A DNA stretch of 64,000 bases, taken from NCBI RefSeq assembly GCF_020921035.1, contig NC_063151.1, forward strand, positions 24,248,934 through 24,312,933. The letters are read 5' to 3'. This DNA comes from Rhodamnia argentea (taxonomy: Eukaryota; Streptophyta; Magnoliopsida; Myrtales; Myrtaceae). The notes beneath the pieces were generated by a model. That model ran no database searches. It worked only from the letters and a program-made list of their open reading frames with translations, and was not told the DNA's origin. The position numbers and the translations under genes are program-made. This document shows positions 1-16,599 of this stretch, in pieces; within the stretch, counting starts at the first letter, position 1, and every line of letters begins with the position of its first letter.

Positions 1-135
1 CCCAAACTTGGGCTACGTCTCCGTGCAGAGGCATTCTGCGAATCCACTAGTCTTCGAGAAAAATAGGAATACAACCAATGATCTTCTCACAAGATCAAGG
101 CAAAAAAGAAATCGAGAATACTCAAGAATGCCGTC

Positions 136-140
<5 letters not shown>
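1..140. other. No gene recognised at the left edge
   Basis: I see no gene here. One reading frame runs through this stretch and on through the CT repeat, but it is open mainly because the repeat encodes Ser-Leu. The sequence up to about 530 looks like ordinary intergenic or decayed repeat DNA. Confidence 0.4.

Positions 141-218
<78 letters not shown>
141..218. repeat. (CT)39 microsatellite
   Basis: An uninterrupted run of CT dinucleotides about 78 bases long. Runs of this length are normally length-polymorphic. The flanks show no coding signal. Confidence 0.95.
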
Positions 219-221
<3 letters not shown>

Positions 222-540
222 ATGGCGGTTACTACCTTTACACTACTAATATAAGAGATATAGCTTTTAACCTAAGAGCAAAAAAGGACAAAAGACAAAA
301 AAAGCCCTTAATGAAATATTTTGGCTTCACACGCCAACAGGCGGCACATGCAGCAGTAGGGCATCTAACTCTTATTGACTCGAACTACCGATTAGCCCCG
401 TAGATAGATATATGCCTTTATCGGTCACATCCGACTTCACAACCGCATCTCACTGGATGGCTTCCGTCGAACTCGAAGAAATTTGGAAGCAATCAAAGGA
501 GTCACTCGAAGAGGGGGATACTCCACCCTCTAAAGCGGTT

Positions 541-1030
541 TGTCAATTGAGTCTATTCTTTCAATTTTGGTTGGAAAATCACTAACGTGAACGCTAGTTG
601 TCCTACGTGGCATGACCACCACCGACGTGGACAATTTTAAATTTATTTTAACATTATTTTGATTTTTGGTTTTTTTCTATTTTTCTGTATTATTCTTTTT
701 CCATTTTTCCTTCCGCCGGGGCCTAGTAGAGGGAAAAAGGAAAAAATGAAAAGAAAAAAAGAAAAAAAGTAATGAAGAAAAATTAATAAAGTGAAAAAAT
801 AAAAATGCATAAAAATTCAAAAAAAAAAAATAATAAAACATCATTAAAATTTGTCCGTTTCGGCGGCGGCCGTGCCACGTAGAACGACCGGCATCTACGT
901 TAGTGATTTTTGGCCATAATTGGCTGGATGGATTCAATCGACAAAACGTGGAAATATTTGGGACTTAATTGGGAAAACTACAAGATTTAGGACTGTTTCA
1001 ATTGACAAAAGTATACTAGGTTTAGGACTT
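541..1030. mobile_element. Long-inverted-repeat MITE, family 1, copy 1
   Basis: The left side reads 'gttggaaaatcactaacgtg' and the right side carries its imperfect reverse complement ('gttagtgatttttggccata'). GC-rich 'ccgccgggg' and pyrimidine/purine runs lie in the middle. The outer right end ('gatttaggactgtttcaatt') matches the outer ends of the copies at 1527, 3277, 17690 and 25560. No transposase is encoded, so it is non-autonomous. The exact termini are uncertain. Confidence 0.6.
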
Positions 1031-1526
1031 TTAGACAATCTTTTCGATGCTTAGATTTGATTCATTTTGCGATATTTCATTATTAAATGCGAGAATCTAA
1101 TTAGGAAATAGCAATACAATTCAATTATTAGATGCATGATTTTTACGAAATCTTGTATTGAATGGTCCTCTCTCATTCATAATATAATTCGCCTAAACCA
1201 ATCCTAGAATCATTTTTTCATTTGTTATTGAAATGACGCTGAAATTTTGGTCACATACTTTTGAGAGAATGACGGTGTATGCCAGTTAAAATTGATCATT
1301 CCTAAAGATACGGGAATCAAAAGTGTATATCCCGCACTCTAAAGCGGTATGGTATGCTAGAGTGGTTGGCGAGCTAGGACCTTAGCGCTTTTCTTTAAGA
1401 GAAGTAAAGGGGAGGGATGATGGCTATTTGTGATCATGCAGGGGATTAGCCCTTTGGATCCCTCGGTACTATACCTATATCAGTACGTTGGAACCCTAGG
1501 TAATATTCCGGATGAAATTATCGAGA
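1031..1526. other. Intergenic, nothing recognised
   Basis: About 500 bases of AT-rich sequence between two MITE copies. I see no open frame with codon bias, splice signals or recognisable motif. Confidence 0.5.
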
Positions 1527-2135
1527 AAGTTCTAAACCTGTTACACTTGTGCAAATTCAGTCATAAACCTTTTAATTAGGCTAATTTAGCTTAAACCTTT
1601 TTACAATTTATCAATGTAATCTGTTCGGTCAATTTTGGCCGAAAATCGGTGGCATGAAGATAAGCCATTCGACATGACATGGGTGGCACTAACATGGAAA
1701 AATTTTGCTAAATTTTCTAATTTTTTCCTCTTTTTTTTTCTTTTTCCTTTCTTACCAGTGGCGAACGCTGACCATCACTTGTGGCCAGCGATGAGGGCGA
1801 GCGCCCGCAATGGCCCCCCTTGCCAAATCTTGCCAAGTCAACCTTGCCGGGTCTCGCCTAGGCGAGTTCGAGGGCCACCCTTGTCCGCCATTGCTCGTGG
1901 TCGATGGCTGGCTAGCCATTGGCGAAAAGGATGGGGAAAAACAAAAGGAGGAAAAAATTAAAAAAAAAAAACTATAAAAATTATTTACGTCGGCGCCGAT
2001 CGTGACCCGTAGGAAAGCCGGTACCAATGTCAACAATTTTTGGCTAAAGTTGGTGACATAGACTACATTAACAAATCATTAAACTACTTAGGACTGGATT
2101 AGTACAAGTGCAATAGGTTTAAGAATTTTTTTTTT
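1527..2135. mobile_element. Long-inverted-repeat MITE, family 1, copy 2
   Basis: This is the clearest copy of the family. The left end 'ttctaaacctgttacacttg' is matched in reverse complement by the right end, which reads 'caagtgcaataggtttaaga'. Inside these lie a second inverted pair ('ggccgaaaatcggtggca' against 'gtcaacaatttttggctaaa') and a GC-rich core with pyrimidine runs on the left and purine runs on the right. The whole element could fold back on itself. The open frames inside it (108 and 94 codons on opposite strands) are mirror images of the palindrome and not genes. Confidence 0.7.
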
Positions 2136-2144
2136 GGTGAGTTT

Positions 2145-2640
2145 CCCTAACATTCCCGCTTGGAGCTATATGAATTCTGGGCCTTCTATCTTGCCCTTGC
2201 TCAAGCGCCGTTCCTTGATTTCAATAGAAATCCTTTTTTCGGAATGTCGACCTCCTCCAATTTCCTTTTTGTTGTTTCCTTCGTAAAGCCGGCTTTATTT
2301 ATTTTGCCATTCATTAAGGAAGCAGAATTCGGTGAGTACGTTCCGAATTGCGGAGCACTTGCCGGGTTGCGGATTTGTTCGTACAAAACAATTTCTCACC
2401 GCAAGGATCGCTGGGCTTACGACCCATTCCAACATTATTTATGTGCAGATCAATGCCGAGTACGTCAAGATTAGCCCGTGTAAATCTAGTGTATCCTAAG
2501 TGACATGTGTCGAGGTTTTCATTGAGGAGCCATGCGCAGTGCCAATCTTTCAAACGATCGTGCATGATCCATAGCATCGGCAGCACGCGTCGGGTCGGGA
2601 AGGAAGGAGCTCGACATGTCGTGGTGCCAAGGAATCATGA
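2145..2640. other. Unassigned segment with a 104-codon open frame
   Basis: Between two MITE copies lies a stretch of more balanced base composition than its neighbours. It holds a 104-codon frame at 2160-2474 (+) rich in Phe, Leu and Pro. I do not recognise the product, and no intron or promoter signals are obvious. It could be an organelle-DNA insertion, a piece of LTR, or chance. Confidence 0.25.
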
Positions 2641-2789
2641 ATCGAACTCTTCTAAGGCTAATCAAATATTAAGTGCCTAAGATTATCGATGTGTTCAACA
2701 CATAAAAAAAAAAAAAAAAAACCAAAATCGTTTCGAGGGACCGCCCAAATTTATCTGGTACGCGACAAGATGACAATAGAAGTTAGCTT

Positions 2790-3005
2790 CTTTCCCACAC
2801 ATTTAAACGCCGACGGTTTAGTTATCTTCCACCCAATTCATCATTCAATGTATTAAGTTGTGAGAGGCATCACGAATGCGCGTAATCGAAAGTGTGTTAG
2901 GCTTATGTTGGCAATTCAAGTTGGCATTATTATTAAGCGCCAACGGTTTAGTTATCTTCCACACATTTAAACGCCGACGGTTTAATTAGTTATCTTCCAC
3001 CCAAT
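2790..3005. repeat. Short motif repeated three times
   Basis: The phrase 'acggtttagttatcttccac' occurs near 2813 and 2944, and again near 2980 with a 4-base insertion. Two of the copies are preceded by 'acatttaaacgccg'. The pattern suggests small local duplications in non-coding DNA. Confidence 0.7.
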
Positions 3006-3276
3006 ATGAACGTGAGAACTGCATTTATGCCATAGGCGTATCAAGACTGATTTTTCAGATAATTGGCGCGTCAAGGGAAGCTTTATATGGACGACACGTC
3101 TATTGAAATTGCCCATCTGTAATCCGGCATATGACTATGTACACATGTCTTGCTCGTCAATTGTACGGTGTTGATATGGAAAGTGATCGGACGGGATCGT
3201 ATTGGCCCATGTCCGCCACGCATTATCTGGCCCGTTAACTTTGTAGGAGGGCTATATTTTACCTTGGGAAAACTAC

Positions 3277-3950
3277 CACAAAAAGTCTTAAACTGATTAC
3301 AACTGTGTCAATCCAATTTTAAATCATTTTTTTTTCTTTTTGCTAATTGAGTCATAACCTTTTGCATTTGTGGCAATTCAATCTATCCACCCAATTTTAA
3401 TAGGAAATCGATGATGTGACGCGACAAGTGCCGACGTGAACAATGTTTAATAATATTATAAAGAATTTTGAAATTTTTCTACTTTTTTATTTTCTTGTTC
3501 CTTTTTGTTCTGTTCTTTCTTTTCTTCTTCCTTCTTCCTCCAGCCGGTTGTCGGACTCGACAACTAGCCAGAGGTGAGGATCCACGAGGTCAACCTCTGC
3601 AGCGAGCTATTCGCTACGGGCTAGCAAGGCGAGCTTTGCCAAGGGCAAGTGAGCTCGACCTTGTTGACCCTCGCCTCTGGCCGATCGCCGGACTCAGCGA
3701 CTATTAGAGAAAGAAGGGGGGAAAAAAAGAAAGAGAGAAAAGAAAAAAAAAACATAAATAAAACAAAAAAAGCGCGAAAATATTATCGAAATTGTTCACG
3801 TCAGCGCCGATCCAGCGATTTCCGATCAAAATTGGGCGGATGGACTAAATTGGCACAAATGCAAAAGATTTAGAACCTAATCGGCATAAACAAAGTTTAT
3901 GACTGAATTAACACAATGATAATAAATTTAGAACCGTTTTGGATAATTCT
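3277..3950. mobile_element. Long-inverted-repeat MITE, family 1, copy 3
   Basis: It has the same architecture as the copy at 1527. The left arm contains 'ccaattttaataggaaatcg' and 'gtgccgacgtgaacaatg'. The right arm contains the matching 'gttcacgtcagcgccgatc' and 'gatttccgatcaaaattggg'. The core has a pyrimidine run followed by a GC-rich patch and a purine run. The 79- and 74-codon open frames inside are not genes. Confidence 0.65.
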
Positions 3951-4188
3951 CGTGTTTTTTCCTCCGACCATGCTTCCCGTAGGTGAGTGGCGAGTTACAG
4001 AGATCACCCGCTCGCGAATTTAGTTAAATGACAATCCCGGGGGTTGGCCCGTATTCGACATACCACTCAATTTCGTACGAATAGTAGATCCAACATTACT
4101 TAATTTTGTTGGGGGGAACCTGCTAGCATTGTTGGACTTTTGTTGTATTAATTGAGAGAAGGAAAAAGGAAGAAGGCAGCCACCCAAG

Positions 4189-4207
4189 ACGTGCGTGCAT
4201 AAATAGA
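4189..4207 (+). promoter_or_regulatory. Candidate core promoter of the OSC gene
   Basis: An ACGTG-containing element at 4189-4197 is followed by the TATA-like 'cataaatag' at 4199-4207, about 390 bases upstream of the cyclase ATG. The leader would then start near 4230. This is assigned from position and motif only. Confidence 0.4.
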
Positions 4208-4327
4208 TAGAGGTCCCTCTTCCTTCTCCACAAGAACACAACCAGCGCTTTGGTTTGGTTTGTTTGCAGAGAGGAAAGCTCGATTCTTTTCTCATCTGCT
4301 CCCTCAAATCTCTCGCAAGCAGAAGGA

Positions 4328-4563
4328 GAGGTAGATGTCTCTCTGTGCAAATGGTTCATGCTCTCGCAGCTATGCTGGACTAAGATCATGGAGCGAAGAG
4401 CTTCGATATCGTAATGCATGCAGATGTTCGATATAGTCTCGGGAAAAACGGGCACAGTTCGTGAATATGTAATGAACAAGCTCACTGAGGAGATTTTGTT
4501 TGACAGCAACTCATTATCTTCTGTTTTTTTTTTTTTTGTTTTCTTTCTTTGCGTGACCATCAG
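4328..4563 (+). other. Candidate intron in the 5' leader of the OSC gene
   Basis: A donor-like 'agag|gtagat' near 4327 and a strong acceptor are present. The acceptor has a poly-T tract at about 4525-4550 and then 'catcag' ending at 4563, and lies 32 bases upstream of the cyclase ATG. There is no coding potential in between, so the simplest reading is a leader intron. Confidence 0.45.
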
Positions 4564-4595
4564 GAAGGACGGTTTGCGTGTGACCCCGATACAGA

Positions 4596-9791
<5,196 letters not shown>

Positions 9792-9859
9792 AGAGACAAG
9801 GCATGCCATCACAGCTTGCCTACTGAGATGACGTATCCATAGAGTTTTTTGGGTCAAAC
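9792..9859 (+). other. Start of the OSC 3' untranslated region
   Basis: These 68 bases follow the cyclase stop and end in the left CAAAC target-site copy (9855-9859) of the inserted LTR. The rest of the ancestral 3' flank resumes at 12778. Confidence 0.6.
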
Positions 9860-12772
9860 TGTGAGATCCTGGATTTTCGATATACGTATGGCGTTTAAAT
9901 CCAATAAAAAGGTTTGAGATTGAACTCCAGTTCAATTCAAGATAGTGGATTTTAGAGAATTAGGTATTGGAAATTTGAATTTTCCGAATGGTTGATCGAA
10001 ATGGTTTAGGGTTCAATCGTTTGTCGTCGCGCCCTAGAATTAAGAATTCCTACGCCGGAGCCTCATTCTGATCAAACCGACCCGAGATTAGACTAAATTA
10101 CCCTCCACAGGACTGCCGGATATCTGAAATGCCATTGGTTGCAAATTTACCAAAATGCCCCGGCCAATTTAGGAAATCACGATTTTGCCCCTTGGATTTT
10201 GGTAAATATCAACACAAGAAAATTAATGTTGTGGGACCCACCTTATCACTTAGTCACCCATAGTCAAAATTTTAGATTTTTCTCTCTCCTTTTTCTTCCT
10301 CTTCTCCCTCACGCTTGCTCTCAACCGACCTCCTCTCCCTCTTTCTTTTTCTTCTGTTTTGGCGTGACACCTCTACGACCGCACACCACCATCACCGCCT
10401 CACCTCCTCCGACCTTCTCATCTTCCGTCCACCACCATCCCAAGCCACCATTGTCGCCACAGCAGCCTCGGGAAGCCCGAACAGCCCCTGCTTACTGCTC
10501 CCCTGTTTTCTGCCGCCCGAGCTGGTGTAACCGACGTTTACTGCAGCTGCCGCTGTTCTGCTATCACCAGCCGCCGTCCAGCCTTCAGCCACCACTCTTA
10601 GCCGTCTCTCTTCGTCCTCGCTACCAACCACCGCTGCCGGTTCCGCCGCGAGCCAGCCTGAGCAGCCCCAACGCCTCCCCTGTTTTCGACATCCTCTGTT
10701 CTGCGCCTGCTGCTGCTCTGTTCAGATTTCTGTTGCTGCAACAGTCCCCGGCCACCAGCATCGCCTCAGCCACCACCACACCTCTACCCTGACCTCCTCT
10801 GATCACCTCAGACCACCGTGCACCGCCGGAAAAGCTGCTGCAAGTCTGAACTAGCTGCTGCTCCCAGCCTGCCCTGTCCCGACCCTTACTGCAGCTGCTT
10901 CGATTCTGCTTCTGTTTGCCGCTTACAGCTGCTGCTCCGGCCACCGTGAGCCACCGGCCACCTCCTTCGATATTCCTCGAGGTCTCCCAAGCCATCCTCC
11001 ACCAGCCGCTAGCTCCGAGGCCCCTCCAAGTCGCGCGAACAGCCGCCTCAGCCCCTGCTGCGCCTGCCCTGTCTCTCGGATGTGCCCTGTTTTGTGGGCC
11101 ACCGAGTGGGCCGTGGCCGAGATTCTGGGCCAAGAGGGCCGGCCAAATTGGCCGAGGGCCTGGTCCATGTGCCGGCTCCGTGGGCCAAGTTGGCCGATAA
11201 TTTTGGCCCGTGGCCGAGGGACTAGGCCAATTTGTCTAAGAATTGGAGCCCGTGATCCGATTAAATCCAAAGTTCGTGTCGAGGTATTTTCAAGGATCGC
11301 CGACCTACTTGCCTCGCGTAATTGACGGTGAGTCAACCTCCAATCCTTGGTTAGGTTGTTAATTACGTTTGGATTAGTTTAATTAGATTATTAGGTGTTT
11401 AAGTATATTAATTAGAGTCGGTTTAGGCTAGAGACTCGGTTTAGGTTAAATGGCCCTAATTAGTTAGGTTAATCTGATTGTGACTAGTGGGGACTGAATA
11501 ATTGATTGATTGATTGGCCTTGCTTGATCGCGAGTGAACAATAGGTCAAGGATGAGCGCATGATTGATTGACGATTTGGATTTAATTACGTACGATTGAA
11601 TTGAATGTTTGTCATTGAATTATTTATCTACGCTTGATTATAATCCATATAGATTAATTGATGAAATGCCTTGGCGGATGGCTAGTCAAATTGATTAATT
11701 GGTTGGAGTTCGATCACTCGGTTTAAGGATGCGATGTTGCATGGGTAACATGTGCATTTATGTGATTACTCAAGAAGTTTTGTTGTGTGAGCATATCGCG
11801 TTAGCATATGACTAAATGCGGATTATAAACTGGCTATTTGTTGAGTATGTTTGAGTGGTCACACGATGGATTATTCCTAGCAAGTTCGTACCGTGCCGGT
11901 CGTACGGAACCATACGACTTGTCGGATGCCCGTCGATCCGTGTTGTGCCGGTCGTACGGATCACATGGATTGTCGGATGTCGGTCGCAGCTTGTGATGGA
12001 CCGAAACCCCTATAGGAATTCCCGATAGTGCCATGTCGTGTCAATCGTACGAATCACATGGGCTATCGGATGCCATCGTCGAAAGTAAGGGACGAAGCCT
12101 GGTCCCCGCAGTAGACATTGTCGATCATAGTGTAAAGTCACACTAGTCGTGTGCAATTAGGCCGGATGGCCGTTAATAATTGGACCACGTGTGGTGTCTG
12201 CGTATGCGATTGACATGATATCTATGGGTTGTTATGTATGGCATATTATGTTGAATATTGCATACCGTGTGATTTTTAGCAAGTGAGCTGCATGTGATTG
12301 GGATATTTATATATCACTATGTGATTGATCGATAGGACCTTCTGAACGAATCAACGCCTTAGCCGGGCTTAGGTGTTAACTCACCGAGATTTATATCTCA
12401 CCCTATCGTTGTTAAACCATTTTCGGATTCTAAGTGATAGAGCTAGTAATTCTTGAAAAGCCGATAAATATGAAAGTAACGTAACCCTATTTGGAGTAGG
12501 TACGAAGTTGATCCTACCCCGTCCCGAAGTATGGGACCAATTAGCATGTCATTTCGGTTGACTCACGACGTGACTGTAAATAAGATCATGTTCTTGAATT
12601 AATGTCTTTTTCCTACCGATCTATCCATATCTTATATTTTTGTCCGGGAATATTGTACGTTTCTGCATGCGTAGTTAATCTCATGGGTTGGTAGCGTGCT
12701 TGGGACGCTATCCTTCTAACCCGACGGACGATACGGCAGGGATGCCGCGCGCTCGAAGATCGGGATGTGACA
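9860..12772 (+). mobile_element. Solo LTR, 2.9 kb, flanked by CAAAC target-site duplication
   Basis: The element begins TGTGAGATCC and ends GGGATGTGACA, the TG...CA termini of an LTR. It is bracketed by identical CAAAC at 9855-9859 and 12773-12777. There is no internal gag/pol, so it is a solo LTR left by recombination, probably of a Gypsy-type element given its size. The related 3' flank at about 18769 has the uninterrupted, empty site. Proline-rich open frames inside (e.g. 10139-10792) follow the CT/GC-rich composition and are not genes. Confidence 0.85.
11885..12075. repeat. Tandem repeats of about 50-60 bp inside the solo LTR
   Basis: Three diverged units share 'gccggtcgtacgga', 'atcacatgg' and 'tgtcggatg' or close variants. 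Internal tandem arrays are common in long Gypsy LTRs, and CG-rich units like these may be targets of silencing (inference). Confidence 0.6.
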
Positions 12773-12777
12773 CAAAC

Positions 12778-13140
12778 AGTGTATCCAATAACCATAGTTC
12801 AATGTAATATAATCCGAACTATTGTTTAAATTAATGTAAATGTTTTCACACGTTCTATTTACACCTTATGCGGCGCATTGGAGCATTTATATTTGTTCTG
12901 CTCCTTTTCTTATGGTGTTGAGTGAAAATTGTGTCTTTTCCCCCTCTTTTCTCTCATCCGCTTGATGATACACGAGGTAAGAGAGTTTTCATTTATCATA
13001 TGCAGGTATAGCCCATCCGATATGTATAAGATTCTATGACCGATTGTTCTTAGACCTACTAACACACGACTTATAGACGATGTCCTACTTTCTTTATCAT
13101 AATGAATCAATTCGGTGCCTCGATTAATGACTGTCAACAA
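12778..13140 (+). other. Continuation of the OSC 3' flank
   Basis: This stretch matches 18774-19290, behind the decayed cyclase copy. Shared phrases include 'tcaatgtaatataatcc', 'ttgagtgaaaattgtgtc' and 'tttatcatatgca'. The similarity places it as the original downstream flank of the cyclase, now pushed 2.9 kb away by the LTR. Confidence 0.7.
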
Positions 13141-14173
13141 CTATCGATTTTGAGCCAAACAAGTATCACGGCCTATCAAACTGTCATAACTAACACATAA
13201 TCGTAGATGGTCATCACCCCGCATGATTACTCTTAAGTATTCCTTTTGGAGGCTTGGCTCACATGTAATAGACCCGGTCATCATAAATGGTGATCTCCAG
13301 TAGAAGTGTGGTTTGAGCACGGACTAGGTCCATACTAAATATGGAAGAGTGGCAAAAGAGTGATAGCCAGGGCAAGAGCATTCGGACAAGGTGCAGCTCT
13401 TGGCGGGTTCGTAAGACGACGAATGAAGCTGGAATGGACCAAAGTGCGCATTGTTACTACATACCACGGTTAATCAAATACTCCTTTGAAGAGCTTAGCC
13501 CACATGAAATGAGGGGTGGTTAAAATACCAGCGCACTGTCTAACTTGCCTTTTACGAAGATTTTACAGTTCATTACGACGACACATCTTAACCGATAATA
13601 CTCTCACATTTAAACGATAAGCTTCTTTGCATTTTCTAATGTAGGACTCTTTCCCGATTAAGTACATTACAAACCCGCCAATAGCTACATTTCAATCTTA
13701 GAACTAAAAATCCAAAGATTGAAGTCAAAGGCCAAAAGTGAAACCGAACACCTACTTCATTTGAGTTTACAGTGTGACATCTACTTTTAAGTTTGAACCT
13801 TCTCCTTTAAACCTGAAGAGTCGAATTGTTCGAGTGAAAGAATTTTTTGTAAATCAGGTCACGGACTTTCACGTGTTTAGTTTTTGCTGAAAATCGGAAA
13901 GTATTTACAACCAATCAAATGTGCATGCTTAAAATTTGGGAAAATGAATTCCTTAACCAGAAAAAGGGAAAATATTTTCTTAAAAAATGGTTTCCTCGAA
14001 AGTATTTTTTTTTTTTATCATGAAGTTTTCCCCGAACTAAACTTACCCCGATCTTTGTACAAGTTATGAACGCAGTAATTATCATGACATAAAATTCAAA
14101 TGAGCTTTGCCGAGTTGAGCTTAAACTTAAAGCGAAAACGAGCTCTCTACGATCTCTTTCCAATGATGATACA
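13141..14173. other. Intergenic, no gene; weak local duplication
   Basis: I see no gene in this kilobase. Two imperfect copies of one stretch occur near 13227-13270 ('aggcttggctcacatg') and 13470-13515 ('agagcttagcccacatg'). The stretch 13880-14060 is AT-rich and resembles the MITE-like DNA at 33032 and 34600. Confidence 0.45.
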
Positions 14174-14270
14174 TGCCACACCCCAATTCCTACAAGAATA
14201 GGGCAATGACACGGCCATCCTTTCTCTCAAAGTATACAGCCTCAAAATGTAAAACTGCTCAACTTGATAT

Positions 14271-14312
<42 letters not shown>

Positions 14313-16293
14313 CACATATATACGATAAAAATATCATGCGGTTACAGTAAATGAGCTTCCTATAATCTTCAAACAAACTTATACATGCATTCATCAAAAG
14401 AGCTATCTCCAAAGCTCAACACACCTACGTACACTTCGTAGCAAAAATTCCCCTACCCAAAAATTCCTTTAACTAACGTTATTTTCACCTCCTACTAGCG
14501 ACTCGCTGAACCCGAAAACAAATGAAATGGAAGGAGTGAGCTAACACGGCTCAATGAGTAATACATTTCTTCTAAGTAGATCGAACAATCACTATGCACA
14601 CTTAATATTCAAAATGTACGGTATTTACATCAAGTTCAAAATATATCAAACCTTTGTGATGAAAACAAGTTATATATTATCTTAACATAATATATTCATA
14701 ACAAAAGTAGTCGTATCGGATAATAACATCGAAGCATACATCAATGGTCTAATTCCACTAATCAATCTTGTCAAAACACATATCAATGGTCTATCCATTG
14801 ACTAATCTCATCAAATCATATGCCAATGGTCTATCCATTGGCCAATCTCATGCTCAAGATTCTAACCATGGTCACGTATAACGCCCGTGACAAAAGACGA
14901 CCAAGATTCGCCCCTTGGCAAGGTCTTCACCTCTAATGCCGGTGGCTCGGCCCACAAGGATATCCTAAATAGTATGCGCATACCCACATCCCCACAACCG
15001 GGTTCATAGTTATCTTGAGCACTACATAATCAAACAACAACATCTTCGTCATAACCAGAATGTAGCAGAATCAACTCAAAACCAGTAGCATAAATCGTTC
15101 GCAAAGCGTATCAAATAGAACAAAACAACAGTAAATGTTCGATCCTGTTTTATGCAACAAATAATGCTATTTTCTCCAATCATAACATACTTAGTATTAT
15201 CATTTTTGAAATATGAGTTTACAAATACAAAGAAGAAATGGTATCACTCACCCGATAATGCCAAGAGCAAAATATAAAGCTTACTCGAATCAACACGTTC
15301 GAAATCCTATCAAATATATGAAAAATGGTATTAAAAACCAAGTAATATGCTACCCAAAAGCATAACTCGAATGAAAGAGGCCTATTTGTCGCTAAAGTGA
15401 CACCCACGCACCAACAAAACAATCTCCTATAGCGGACATGCATGTTGTCCGCTATGCGCAGCTTGCGCTACTAACTTAAACGGACCGTAACTCCCTTACC
15501 CGAGCTCCGATTTAGACAAAATTGTAGTCTAAAGAAAGATCTTTTAATGTACTACAAAAGCCCCAACACGGCTTGACTAAAATCTATTCGAAAATTAGCA
15601 AAAACGGGCGCAACAGTTCTGGTCGCGTACTGTTCACAGCGCGCGTCGAAATCTCTCGAGTCATATCTTCCTCCACCGAGCTCCGATTTAAGTGATCTTA
15701 TAGTCCACACGAAGCTTATTCGATGTACTACAAGATCCCTAACATGGCCAACCCAACCGATGATCAGAAACTAAAGAAATCAGCCTTCAAAGTCTGCTGT
15801 TTGCAGTGTACTGTAGCGCACCAGATTTGAAAAACTTGTTCCGGGCAAACCGTAAGTTCAAATTGAGTTCTGTAAAGTCCCACAGTTTCACAACACCCTA
15901 AACTATCATTCCCTCAAAGAATCTCGACTTAACAACTCCAAAATCTGACTTCGCGGCTTAATTTTTCCATAAATCCGAATTTGAGCCCTAGCTACGAAAA
16001 CCATTCCGATTAGGTAAACGAGGAGTGCGAGCACTTACCTAACGTTGTGGCATGTAGCAGAACAAGCTTGACATGGAGTCCGTGGCGAGTGGCGCACACG
16101 CGCCATCATTTCTCCTATTTTTCCCTCTCTCTCTTCTCGTTCTTTCTTTCTTCTTTTTCTTCTTCTTCTTTTCTCCTCCTTTACGTATGTGAGCCGTGGA
16201 ATGGAAGGCTCAAGAAGCCCCTTTTTTTTATTATTTTACTTTAAAGGTGGGTCCCACCACCTTTTTGACCTATTAAAACAAACCAGTATTATA
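14174..16293 (-). mobile_element. Candidate solo LTR, 2.1 kb, minus orientation
   Basis: The plus strand starts 'tgccacacccc', so the reverse strand ends in the GGGGTGTGGCA typical of plant LTR 3' ends. Identical ATACA flanks lie at 14169-14173 and 16294-16298. The other terminus reads TA instead of CA, which would fit decay of an old copy. It has internal tandem duplications (14740-14860 'caatggtctatccattg'; two 'gagctccgattta' blocks near 15500 and 15680). No gag/pol is present. Less certain than the LTR at 9860. Confidence 0.5.
14272..14310. repeat. (AT)n microsatellite
   Basis: A run of about 39 bases of alternating A and T inside the candidate solo LTR. Confidence 0.95.
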
Positions 16294-16599
16294 ATACAAG
16301 AAGGAGAGCTCTAGTGGGTGCGTTAAAAATTGCTCCAAAGCGCCATTTCATTCGGAATCATCTCGATTTGTCAGCTTTCGGTCAACAATCAACACCACCA
16401 TAGGCCTCACCTTAAATTCACCTTCTTGAACCCTTGAAATGTAAGTTTTGGTTAAGCATTTCATCAAACAAATAACTAAGATCTTCACATTGCTCAGCTA
16501 ACGGCATTAAGCCTGCAATACGGTTAAATTGCAAATATCGAAGGCTTCTATTCTAAGTAAATGAATGAACTCGATCGAACATCTGCAGTTTATTAGATG
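16294..16599. other. Intergenic, nothing recognised
   Basis: About 300 bases of AT-rich DNA between the candidate LTR and the minus-strand cyclase relic. I see no coding or repeat signal. Confidence 0.4.

Noticed and set aside
8..403. 131-codon frame with a Ser-Leu run
   Set aside because: It stays open only because of the CT microsatellite.
10139..10792. 217-codon proline/serine-rich open frame
   Set aside because: It lies inside the solo LTR, follows the CT- and GC-rich composition, and overlaps other open frames on both strands. No domain or splice signal.
14169..16298. Full-length retrotransposon
   Set aside because: No gag, protease, reverse transcriptase or integrase reading frames are present, so at most a solo LTR.
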